From Cognatiyoonia sediminum (GTDB lineage Bacteria; Pseudomonadota; Alphaproteobacteria; Rhodobacterales; Rhodobacteraceae), in the NCBI RefSeq assembly GCF_900129845.1, contig NZ_FQXB01000001.1, forward strand, positions 1,572,817 to 1,636,816: DNA of 64,000 nucleotides, written 5' to 3'. The notes below the pieces were generated by a model. That model was not told the DNA's origin. It did no database searches and saw only the letters and a list, made by a program, of their open reading frames with translations. Numbering within the stretch: the first letter of the stretch is position 1; every line of letters starts with the position of its first letter. This document shows, piece by piece, positions 56,488-64,000 of the stretch. A program made the translations under genes and the position numbers.

Positions 56488-57261
56488 TCAAAGGATTGCC
56501 TCATCGATCGCACATCGAAAGTCCTCAACTTTTTCAGCGTTGAATTCTGCAACTTCGCCGCTTCTGAGGAAGAATGAGTTTTCAAATCCAATCCTACACT
56601 TACCGCCGTGGCGTTTCGACTCCATCAAACACTCCGTTTCTTTCTTCCCGAAAGCGCAAACCGCCCAATCCGGAGAAAGTTGTGCTGTGGATAGCCACCT
56701 TAAGAATGGTTTCAATTCGCTCGGGCTAGCTTCTTTGCTTTCGGAATATCGCCCCAGAACAAAGAGCAATTGGAGGCTAGAGGACGAAAAGAGCTTGTGT
56801 GGCAGTCTTTGCTGAAGCAGAGCGCAATCATTGGTGTCATATAGGATATGTTGAATCGCAATATCTTTTGCTTCGCACTCCAGATAGAATTCTGATGTTG
56901 CCTCAGGCGTAGCAGTCGATAGCTCACGTATTGATACAGAAACCATTTTTGCGCCCGAACCAAGCGCGATCTCCATCTGGAAATCCGGTGAATATCTATC
57001 GACCGCTTCTGTTGTTATTTGAACCTTCATTTCTGGGACCATAGTCTCCAATTCTCGTATGAGTTCGGCGTAAACATATCGGTCCAGTAGATGATTTCCT
57101 TGTTCGTCTCTGATATGAGCGTGCAGTCCATCAGCGCCTACAGCATTGCATGCAATGGCACATTCTACGGTTTCGGCGATGGTGATGGGAAGCGCTGGGT
57201 GGTCTCTTTTGTTGAAACGAGCACCATTTGGCGCGACCATTATCCTTGGTAGTGATTTCAC
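56488..57261 (-). CDS. BKACE family beta-keto acid cleavage enzyme (DUF849)
   Basis: A 257-residue TIM-barrel protein of the family founded by 3-keto-5-aminohexanoate cleavage enzyme (Kce): beta-keto acid plus acetyl-CoA gives acetoacetate plus a CoA ester. Zn ligands fit H47-A-H49 in LHAHIRD and Glu227 in GFENS. The family segment usually reads GLEDN, so Asp is Asn228 here, and the TGAET region of Kce reads NGARF, a subgroup whose substrate is not established to my knowledge. It ends sooner than many members (~280-300). It is translated after the aminotransferase with an ATGA overlap, which points to a transamination product as substrate. Confidence 0.85.
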   Translation of the reverse strand: MKSLPRIMVAPNGARFNKRDHPALPITIAETVECAIACNAVGADGLHAHIRDEQGNHLLDRYVYAELIRELETMVPEMKVQITTEAVDRYSPDFQMEIALGSGAKMVSVSIRELSTATPEATSEFYLECEAKDIAIQHILYDTNDCALLQQRLPHKLFSSSSLQLLFVLGRYSESKEASPSELKPFLRWLSTAQLSPDWAVCAFGKKETECLMESKRHGGKCRIGFENSFFLRSGEVAEFNAEKVEDFRCAIDEAIL

Positions 57262-58577
57262 AAAACGGCCTTCAGACTTTTTGAAAGTTTATCGACCAAC
57301 TCATCTAATTGGAGTTCGGTGGCAATGAATGGTGGAGCGAGAAGGACGTGATCACCGTATTGACCATCGATAGTTCCGCTCATGGGGTAGCAAATCAAGC
57401 CGTTTTCCATGGCCTTTCTCTTGAGCCGCGCTGCCAATTGTTTTTCTGGGTCAAATGGTGCTTTGGTGTCTCGATCTGCAACAAATTCTAGACCTCTGAA
57501 CATGCCCCGGCCGCGAATGTCGCCGACATGAGGATGTTGTCCGAAGGTGTCAAAGAGTGCTCTTTCCAGATATTGACCCATCTTGTCAGAACGAGCTGTC
57601 AAACCACCTTCTATAAGCTTCTTGACCACGGCGTTTGCTGCAGCGCATGCCACAGGGTGTCCCAAATAGGTATGGCCGTGCTGAAAGAAACCCGAACCCT
57701 CGGCGATTGCGTCATAGATATCTTGGCTGCACAACATTGCTCCGATTGGCTGATATCCGGCACCCAAGCCTTTGGCGATGGTCACAATGTCGGGCCGAAC
57801 GCCATCCTGTTCACAAGCAAAAAACGTACCTGTACGGCCCATGCCGCACATGACTTCGTCCAATATGAGTAAAACTTCATACTTGTCGCAAATTTCTCTA
57901 ATGCGCCGAAAGTAACCGGCGACCGGCGGAACTGCTCCGGCCGTCGCCCCAACCACAGGCTCGGCCAGAAAACCTATGACGTTTTCCGGACCTAATCGTA
58001 AAAGCTCCGCTTCAAGCTCGTTTGCAACACGATTTCCGTAGTCTTCAGCAGTCTCAACTGAAGTCCTATCTCGGTATTCATAGCAAGGTGCAATATGGCT
58101 GGCGGATACCATGATTGGGTCGAAAGGATCTCTACGCCAAATATTACCTCCTGTCCCCAACGCTCCTAAGGTGTTGCCATGATAACTTTGCCTACGCGCA
58201 ATAAAACGTGTGCGCTGTGATTGGCCAATTTCTATCATGTATTGACGAGCAAGTTTGAGAGCCGCTTCGACTGCTTCCGATCCGCCCGAGACAAGATAAA
58301 CCCGATCGATTCCTTCCGGCGCATGTAGAGCCAGCCGCGTTGCCAGTGCCTCTGCGGCTTCGGAGGTCATAAAGCCGGTGTGGGCAAAGTCGAGCGAATC
58401 AACTTGGTTCTTGATGGCTACAATGATGTCCGGATCGTTGTGCCCCAAGCAGGATACGGCTGCACCGCCTGACCCGTCGAGGTATGAATTCCCCTCTGAG
58501 TCAAATAGATAGACACCGTCCCCTCTTACAGCGACTGGTAGTTTTGCCTTTGCATGGCGTGGGAATACGTGGGTCAT
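57258..58577 (-). CDS. Class III (omega) aminotransferase
   Basis: A 439-residue PLP enzyme: cofactor phosphate region SGGSEA at 97-102, Tyr-His in SYHGNT, Asp240 in LILDEVMCGMGRTG and the PLP Lys269 in TIAKGLGAG. The subgroup moves terminal (omega or beta) amino groups, e.g. of beta-alanine, GABA, taurine or diamines. It precedes the BKACE gene with a 4-base overlap and is divergent from the RpiR regulator over 112 bp. Confidence 0.92.
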   Translation of the reverse strand: MTHVFPRHAKAKLPVAVRGDGVYLFDSEGNSYLDGSGGAAVSCLGHNDPDIIVAIKNQVDSLDFAHTGFMTSEAAEALATRLALHAPEGIDRVYLVSGGSEAVEAALKLARQYMIEIGQSQRTRFIARRQSYHGNTLGALGTGGNIWRRDPFDPIMVSASHIAPCYEYRDRTSVETAEDYGNRVANELEAELLRLGPENVIGFLAEPVVGATAGAVPPVAGYFRRIREICDKYEVLLILDEVMCGMGRTGTFFACEQDGVRPDIVTIAKGLGAGYQPIGAMLCSQDIYDAIAEGSGFFQHGHTYLGHPVACAAANAVVKKLIEGGLTARSDKMGQYLERALFDTFGQHPHVGDIRGRGMFRGLEFVADRDTKAPFDPEKQLAARLKRKAMENGLICYPMSGTIDGQYGDHVLLAPPFIATELQLDELVDKLSKSLKAVL

Positions 58578-58689
58578 GTTAGGCGATCCGCAATCCTATG
58601 AGTCCGACGCCCTAGTGAAACAGATGGAACTCGTGTTGACAATGTGTGAAACAAAATGATCAGATTGCCTCATTACAAAGGGGAAAGAT
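58578..58689. promoter_or_regulatory. Divergent promoter region of the aminotransferase and rpiR genes
   Basis: This 112-bp region separates two divergent units that probably share control by the RpiR protein. TTGACA at 58636-58641 is a good -35 for the plus strand, but no matching -10 is clear. AAGGGGAAAG precedes the TTG start of the regulator. Confidence 0.4.
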
Positions 58690-59553
58690 TTGAGCGCTAC
58701 TTTCGATGATCGGCTTTCAGTAAGCTATTCCGACCTCAGCGCGACCCTACAACAGGCCGCAGATTTTGTGCGCGCCAATCCCGTCGATCTCGCCACTCGA
58801 ACGCTTCGTAGCGTTTCTCGCGAGAGTGGGATATCGCCTGCAGCTTTTTCGAGGTTGGCAAGAGCCCTTGGCTACAGCGATCTTGAAGAACTACGCGAAG
58901 AAGTAAGAAAGAACATTGATAACCGAGTGAACAACTTTGCGGCTCGGGCTGCGAAACTGCAATCAGAACATCGATCCGGCGGATCAGATTTCGTGGATGC
59001 GCACTTTGAGGCATGCCAATCCAACCTTCACGAACTTGTTTCGACTCTCGACCGCGCGGTTCTCGACGTAGCAATTGCTCAGATCGAAAAAGCTCGCCGT
59101 GTGGTATTGCTTGGCGCCCTAGGTTCGACCGGTGTTGTCGAGTATCTTTCCTACATCGCGAGCTTTTGCGCAGACAATTGGACTATGGCGAGTCGCATGG
59201 GATCGTCGCTTGGCGGTGGAATAGCCGGTCTGGGTAATACAGACGTTATGATTATCGTGACAAAACCGCCTTTTGCAGAGCGCTCGATCGCCGCCGCTAA
59301 GCTTGCACAACAGCAAGGGGTTTACGTCGTTTTGATCACTGACACCTTGACCTGCCCTGCGCTAAAACACGCTTCAGCTCGTTTCATTGTGCCGACCCAA
59401 AGTCCCCACTTTTATTCATCGTATGTCGTGACTCTCTTTCTAGTGGAATGCCTGATCGGCGTCCTCGTCGGGCGTTCGGGATCGTCTGCCCGACGAAGGA
59501 TCGCTGAAGTCGAAGAGGCAAATAAGGTCTTAGCAGAAGTCTGGGACCTCTAA
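58690..59553 (+). CDS. MurR/RpiR family transcriptional regulator
   Basis: A 287-residue regulator with an N-terminal HTH_6 domain ([29 protein letters not shown]) and a C-terminal SIS domain (~130-260; [51 protein letters not shown]) which binds a phosphorylated or other small ligand. It starts at TTG with a good ribosome site. Lying between the divergent catabolic pair and the TRAP genes, it likely controls both. Confidence 0.88.
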   Translation: MSATFDDRLSVSYSDLSATLQQAADFVRANPVDLATRTLRSVSRESGISPAAFSRLARALGYSDLEELREEVRKNIDNRVNNFAARAAKLQSEHRSGGSDFVDAHFEACQSNLHELVSTLDRAVLDVAIAQIEKARRVVLLGALGSTGVVEYLSYIASFCADNWTMASRMGSSLGGGIAGLGNTDVMIIVTKPPFAERSIAAAKLAQQQGVYVVLITDTLTCPALKHASARFIVPTQSPHFYSSYVVTLFLVECLIGVLVGRSGSSARRRIAEVEEANKVLAEVWDL

Positions 59554-59590
59554 CTTTAACAAGAACATTTATATCAAAAGGGAGAAAAAG

Positions 59591-60559
59591 ATGTTCGCAA
59601 AACTAAAGATAACAGCTGCCGCAGCAGTGACGACTGCAATGATGGTGCCTGCAGCATATGCGGAGGAATTCGTTACTATCGGCACCGGTGGCGTCACCGG
59701 CGTATATTACCCGACAGGTGGAGCGATTTGCCGCCTTGTCAATAAGGGGCGCCGTGACCATGGAGTACGTTGCTCAGTCGAGTCTACTGGCGGTTCCGTA
59801 TACAACATCAATACTATCCGTGAAGGCGAGCTTGAGTTCGGAGTTGCACAGTCTGACTGGCAGTATCACGCGTACAATGGTTCGTCCCGGTTTGAAGAAG
59901 CTGGCCCATTCGAAGACCTCCGCGCAGTGTTCTCTGTTCATCCCGAGCCGTTCACAGTTGTTGCTCGTGCAGACGCCGGAATTTCCTCAATCGAGGATCT
60001 GGCCGGCAAACGTGTCAATATCGGAAACCCCGGTTCCGGGCAGCGAGGCACAATGGAAGTGCTCATGGAAGCACTTGGTTGGACCACTGACGACTTTGCA
60101 CTTGCCACAGAGTTGAAAGCTGCTGAACAGTCTGCGGCGCTCTGTGACAACCAGATCGATGCAATGGTCTACACTGTCGGTCATCCGTCTGGCTCCATTC
60201 AAGAAGCTACGACTGCCTGTGACTCAGTGCTAGTTGAAGTTTCAGGTTCTGCAGTCGATGGTCTGGTAGAAGATAATTCCTTCTATCGCACGGCTACTAT
60301 CCCTGGCGGCATGTATCGCGGAAACGACTCTGATACGATGACGTTTGGTGTTGGTGCAACATTCGTGACGTCTGCCAATGTGTCAGACGACGTCGTTTAC
60401 ACTCTTGTCAGTTCTGTTTTTGAGAACTTTGAAGACTTTACGGGCCTGCATCCTGCGTTCGCTAACCTGAAGCCAGAAGAAATGGTGGCAGATGGTCTTT
60501 CTGCGCCGCTGCACCCAGGTGCAGAGCGTTACTATCGTGAAAAGGGTTGGATCGAGTAA
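59591..60559 (+). CDS. TAXI-type TRAP transporter binding protein
   Basis: A 322-residue periplasmic protein: signal peptide ([20 protein letters not shown], cleavage at AYA-EE) then the TAXI family opening [25 protein letters not shown], and the segments [33 protein letters not shown] and [18 protein letters not shown] proteins deliver carboxylates such as 2-oxoglutarate or glutamate to a fused TRAP permease, which follows. A hairpin lies just after its stop. Confidence 0.93.
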   Translation: MFAKLKITAAAAVTTAMMVPAAYAEEFVTIGTGGVTGVYYPTGGAICRLVNKGRRDHGVRCSVESTGGSVYNINTIREGELEFGVAQSDWQYHAYNGSSRFEEAGPFEDLRAVFSVHPEPFTVVARADAGISSIEDLAGKRVNIGNPGSGQRGTMEVLMEALGWTTDDFALATELKAAEQSAALCDNQIDAMVYTVGHPSGSIQEATTACDSVLVEVSGSAVDGLVEDNSFYRTATIPGGMYRGNDSDTMTFGVGATFVTSANVSDDVVYTLVSSVFENFEDFTGLHPAFANLKPEEMVADGLSAPLHPGAERYYREKGWIE

Positions 60560-60580
60560 TCGAAAACCTCAGCTAACTTA

Positions 60581-60606
60581 GGTCAGGGGCGGCTTCCGCC
60601 CCGACC
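60581..60606 (+). terminator. Hairpin between TRAP binding protein and permease
   Basis: GGTC-A-GGGGCGG / CCGCCCC-GACC forms an 11-bp stem with one bulged A and a 3-base loop. No T-run follows, so it is more likely an mRNA-stabilising element or weak terminator that favours the binding protein over the permease. Confidence 0.55.
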
Positions 60607-60678
60607 GATAATCTTGCTGAATTTGCAAGACGTCAAGAACCAAGAATACCGGCGTCAAATGCCGGTCCGGGGGAACAC

Positions 60679-63297
60679 ATGTCGACAAATGAGATTCGTG
60701 CTCTTAGCGAAGCAGAGCTACAAGAACTGGTCGCAGCGAGCGATAGCGGAGCCAGAAGCCCAGCAGGGCCTGTCGGCGTATTTATCGCTGCGGTCGCATT
60801 GTCTTGGTCTATTTTTCAAGTACTTCTTGCTTCACCGGTCGCCCCCTATTTACTCCCCGGCGATCTGATCAACAACTCTCGCCAAATTCATCTAGCCTTT
60901 GCGATGTTCTTGGCAGCGATGACTTATCCCTTGTTCAAGTCGAGCCCACGCGACCATATACCTTTTTACGATTGGGCGCTCGGAATCGCAGGCGCTTTTC
61001 TCGCGCTATACGGCTATTTCTTCTATGACAAAATCGTAGCAAATGGCGGCCTAGCAGATACCACAGATGCTTATTTCGCGCTTGCTGGTCTAATCTTGCT
61101 ATTTATCTCAGCCTATCGCGTCCTTGGACCCGTGATGGTTATCTTGGCGGTGGTTTTCCTTAGCTATGTCTTTTTTGGCTCTTCCGAAGCTGTTCCGGAT
61201 CAAATCCGATGGGCGGGTGCGTCACTACGTAAGGCGATGAGCCACATGTGGATCACGTCCGAAGGCGTTTTTGGAATTGCGCTGGGTGTATCGACTAAGT
61301 TCGTATTCTTGTTCGTTCTGTTTGGCGCGCTTTTAGATAAAGCCGGAGCGGGAAACTATTTTATCAAAATGGCATTTGGCGCTCTTGGCCACCTTAGAGG
61401 AGGTCCGGCAAAAGCGGCCGTCGTGGGTTCTGCCGCGACGGGCCTTATTTCAGGTTCATCTATCGCAAACGTCGTTACAACGGGGACCTTCACCATCCCG
61501 TTGATGAAGCGCGTAGGTTTTAGTGCCGAGAAAGCAGGTTCGGTTGAGGTCGCGTCATCGGTCAACGGTCAAATCATGCCACCAGTCATGGGGGCCGCGG
61601 CCTTTCTCATGGTGGAGTACGTGGGCATCTCCTACGTCGAAGTGATCACCCACGCGTTTTTGCCAGCCATTATTAGCTATATCGCGTTGGTCTACATCGT
61701 CCATTTAGAGGCGGTCAAAAATAATATGCCAACGATCGGCAACAAGGTTGTCAATCTATTCCGAACAATTCTGGGGATGTTCGGATTTTTCGCAGGGTTT
61801 GCATTGTTGTGCTATGCCACGCAGTACCCAGTCAGTTGGATTGTATCACTATTTCCGGAAGGGTCTGGATGGTTGCTTTCTGTGCTACTCGGTCTGGTTT
61901 ACGTCGCGCTCGTCTATTTTGCAGCACAGACCCCCGATCTTGAACCTGATGATCCAAACGCCGAAGTCGTAGAATTGCCTGACATCGCCAAGATCTATCG
62001 CTCTGGCTTGTATTATTTGCTGCCCATTATCTTATTGGTTTACTTCTTAATGATCGAGCGCAAGTCACCGGGTCTCTCGGCGTTCTGGGCAACCTTTCTG
62101 CTGTTTGGGATACTGCTCACTCAAAAGACACTCAAAGCGTTTTTCCGCGGCAAGGAAAACAGCATCAGCCGCCTCAAAGATGGATTAATCGACCTAAAAG
62201 ATGGCATGATCGACGGCGCACGGAATATGATCGGAATTGCGCTTGCCACGGCGACTGCAGGCATAATTGTCGGTACGGTGTCTTTGACCGGAATTGGTCA
62301 AGTTATGGCGGACTTTGTCGAATTCCTCTCCGGCGGCAATTTGATCTTGATGTTGATCTTCGTCGCAATCCTCTCACTCATTTTGGGGATGGGGCTGCCG
62401 ACAACCGCGAACTATATCGTGGTGTCATCGTTGATGGTTGGTGTGGTAGTGGAACTGGGAGCCCAAAGCGGGTTGATCGTCCCATTGATCGCTGTCCATC
62501 TGTTCGTATTTTACTTCGGTATTATGGCAGATGTTACGCCACCGGTTGGTCTCGCAAGTTTTGCTGCAGCAGCAGTTTCAGGTGGCGATGCTATCCGAAC
62601 CGGTTTCACGGCATTCTTCTATAGTTTGCGAACAGTTGCCTTGCCGTTCGTCTTTATCTTTAACACCGATCTTCTTCTTATCGATGTTACTTGGACAGAG
62701 GGCATCATTGTCTTCATTGTTGCGACGATTGGTATTTTGATCTTTACCGCAGCAACGATGGGCTGGTTCCTGACGCGTAATCGCATTTGGGAAACGATAG
62801 CGATGCTCTTGATCGCCTTTGCTTTGTTCCGGCCGGGGTTCTTTATGAATCAGATTCAGCCGCCGTTTGAAGACATTGCACCGGCGGATTTTGTTGAGAC
62901 GTTAGGCGCTGCGGAGCCAGGAAGCCAACTGCGCACAGTCATATCTGGGCCGGACTTCGACACTTTGGCAGTGAAAGACGTAACGGTTCCCCTGACGGTG
63001 CCCGAAGGAGATAGCGCTGAAGCGCGACTTGAGACATTGGGGATTATGCTTGTTCCGAATGGGGACATTCAGCAACTCGACGAACCTATGTTCGGTACGG
63101 AGTTGAGTGATACGCTTTCCTCATTCGACTTCTACGGCGACGACCCGGTTCAAATCAGTAGTGTTCAGGCTGCATCTGACCAAATGCCGAAACAACTGGT
63201 GTTCATCCCGGCATTACTATTGCTTGGCCTGATCGCGCTCTTGCAATCACGTCGCGCTGGACGAAGCCAAGCGGGCGAAGAAGGAGCACCGGCATGA
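60679..63297 (+). CDS. TRAP transporter permease, fused DctQM (TAXI type)
   Basis: An 872-residue inner-membrane protein. The N-terminal part (~30-180) is the 4-TM DctQ-like section; the rest is a DctM-like large subunit with repeated motifs (AAVVGSAATGLISGSSIANVVTTG; ASSVNGQIMPPVMGAAAF; GMGLPTTANYIVVSSL; IMADVTPPVGLASFAAAAVSGG). A C-terminal soluble domain (~730-840) and last TM (LVFIPALLLLGLIALLQSRR) match the DUF3394 extension seen in TAXI permeases. Uses a Na+ or H+ gradient. Overlaps uspA by ATGA. Confidence 0.94.
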   Translation: MSTNEIRALSEAELQELVAASDSGARSPAGPVGVFIAAVALSWSIFQVLLASPVAPYLLPGDLINNSRQIHLAFAMFLAAMTYPLFKSSPRDHIPFYDWALGIAGAFLALYGYFFYDKIVANGGLADTTDAYFALAGLILLFISAYRVLGPVMVILAVVFLSYVFFGSSEAVPDQIRWAGASLRKAMSHMWITSEGVFGIALGVSTKFVFLFVLFGALLDKAGAGNYFIKMAFGALGHLRGGPAKAAVVGSAATGLISGSSIANVVTTGTFTIPLMKRVGFSAEKAGSVEVASSVNGQIMPPVMGAAAFLMVEYVGISYVEVITHAFLPAIISYIALVYIVHLEAVKNNMPTIGNKVVNLFRTILGMFGFFAGFALLCYATQYPVSWIVSLFPEGSGWLLSVLLGLVYVALVYFAAQTPDLEPDDPNAEVVELPDIAKIYRSGLYYLLPIILLVYFLMIERKSPGLSAFWATFLLFGILLTQKTLKAFFRGKENSISRLKDGLIDLKDGMIDGARNMIGIALATATAGIIVGTVSLTGIGQVMADFVEFLSGGNLILMLIFVAILSLILGMGLPTTANYIVVSSLMVGVVVELGAQSGLIVPLIAVHLFVFYFGIMADVTPPVGLASFAAAAVSGGDAIRTGFTAFFYSLRTVALPFVFIFNTDLLLIDVTWTEGIIVFIVATIGILIFTAATMGWFLTRNRIWETIAMLLIAFALFRPGFFMNQIQPPFEDIAPADFVETLGAAEPGSQLRTVISGPDFDTLAVKDVTVPLTVPEGDSAEARLETLGIMLVPNGDIQQLDEPMFGTELSDTLSSFDFYGDDPVQISSVQAASDQMPKQLVFIPALLLLGLIALLQSRRAGRSQAGEEGAPA

Positions 63298-63728
63298 TCC
63301 AGACAGTCTTATGTGCCTTCGACCTCAATCGGCCGGAGGAAGAAACTGCAGTGTTGATAACCGCAAAGAAGCTTGCAGATCTCGACGGAGCACAGCTCGA
63401 TGTAATTACGGTAGTTCCTGATTTTGGTGCGACAATTATTGGTGCATATTTTGAAGCACATGACGTTGAAACCGCGAAAGACAGGGCGCTTGAAGATCTG
63501 AGTGAAGCTGTCGGAAGGATCATTGGTGCAGAGGCCAACAAAAAAGCGCGACATATCGTTGCTGTCGGTTCGGTATATGAAGAGGTCTTGAGAGCTGCTG
63601 ATTTGTCAAAAGCCGACCTTATCGTCATTGGAGCTCATAGACTTGACCTCAAAGACTATCTTCTCGGTCCGAATTCGGCCCGAGTCGTTCGTCATTCAAC
63701 ATGCTCCGTCTATGTGGTGAGAAGTTGA
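63294..63728 (+). CDS. Universal stress protein (UspA family)
   Basis: A 144-residue UspA-fold protein with the ATP-binding loop G-x2-x-LDLKDYLLGPNSARVVRHSTC-type (VIGAHRLDLKDYLLGPNSAR). UspA proteins are frequent partners of TRAP transporters, where they may sense ATP and tune uptake. The 4-base overlap with the permease supports that here. Confidence 0.9.
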   Translation: MIQTVLCAFDLNRPEEETAVLITAKKLADLDGAQLDVITVVPDFGATIIGAYFEAHDVETAKDRALEDLSEAVGRIIGAEANKKARHIVAVGSVYEEVLRAADLSKADLIVIGAHRLDLKDYLLGPNSARVVRHSTCSVYVVRS

Positions 63729-63887
63729 CGTCGGGAGCCTCCGGTCGGCTTAAGGCCAATTTCGGTTCAATTTGGCAAATGTAACCTATCTGGGAAAAAC
63801 TTGTAGCCACTCCATCTGGGCGGCGGGCCTATCTGTTGGAAACCATCTATCACGCAATCTGATCTATCGTGCTACATTTGGGTTGAG

Positions 63888-64000
63888 TGATCAGCCCCAC
63901 TTAGGTGGTCCAGTTTGACTGTTAGTGCATTATTGGCCTGGGTTCCATCGGGACGATGGTTTCCGGGGCCGGTGGGCGGTAACCCAAGGCACTGTGTGGT
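63888..64000 (-). mobile_element. End of a second insertion sequence, running off the window
   Basis: The last ~110 bases contain the C-terminus of an integrase-type transposase and a short non-coding end. The boundary is uncertain; TGATCAGCCCCAC at 63888 is a plausible terminus. It is a different element from the one at 54330. Confidence 0.5.
63922..64000 (-). CDS. Integrase-core transposase, C-terminal 25 residues (partial)
   Basis: Reading the minus strand from the window edge gives PHSALGYRPPAPETIVPMEP then RPIMH and a TAA at 63922. This HSALGYRPPAP ending is a common C-terminus of rve-domain (DDE) transposases in alphaproteobacteria. The family cannot be fixed from this fragment. Confidence 0.7.
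   Translation of the reverse strand, partial: PHSALGYRPPAPETIVPMEPRPIMH

Overview
The window reads as a chromosomal segment of a Rhodobacterales (Roseobacter-group) alphaproteobacterium. The reasons are the gene families present (a class I lysyl-tRNA synthetase, a short GltX, DUF4864 and DUF6768 proteins, a fused OppDF ATPase), the order leuA-mreBCD-mrdA-rodA, a moderately high GC content with tight operons, and frequent 4-nt ATGA overlaps between genes. This placement is inferred from family knowledge; no 16S gene is present.

Bases 1-28,134 are mostly core genome: the 3' end of tamB; an oligopeptide ABC transporter (oppA-oppB-oppC-oppDF, minus strand) with a terminator-like hairpin after oppA; an ECF sigma factor with a small membrane partner; acetyl-CoA synthetase; a YdcF protein; a beta-helix protein broken by an in-frame amber codon; DUF4864; a cytochrome b561 coupled to a Rieske-like protein with altered cluster ligands; lysyl-tRNA synthetase; TerB; dacB-nadD; ettA; two small membrane proteins; a cold-shock gene; an SRAP/YedK-like protein lacking the catalytic Cys2; and tesA divergent from a YbbA/YbbP-type ABC system followed by a GGCT-like protein and a MATE pump.

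Bases 28,135-53,170 hold an AT-richer O-acyltransferase gene (probably acquired), gltX, DUF1801, nadE, a secreted protein with about 18 MORN repeats, an FeS-type photolyase followed by an SDR, leuA preceded by a leucine-rich leader peptide that looks leaderless and is followed by hairpins, the rod-shape operon mreB-mreC-mreD-mrdA-rodA-hydroxyacid dehydrogenase, sseB-like, a UDG-superfamily gene, nhaA, a capsule-export ATPase and KpsE-like pair without its permease, a BON-MscS channel and tRNA-Gln(TTG).

Downstream of the tRNA (53,170-64,000) the sequence is accessory and partly decayed: a malG gene with two in-frame TGA codons, a 36-codon malF remnant, a 1,470-bp IS3-type element with an amber codon in orfB and no target duplication, and a 5'-truncated ureohydrolase. 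The element appears to mark a deletion. Next comes an intact-looking catabolic locus: a BKACE (DUF849) enzyme and a class III aminotransferase, divergent from an RpiR regulator, a TAXI-type TRAP transporter (binding protein plus fused permease) and a UspA protein. I infer import of an amino or keto acid, transamination, and acetyl-CoA-dependent cleavage of the resulting beta-keto acid. The right edge enters a second insertion sequence.
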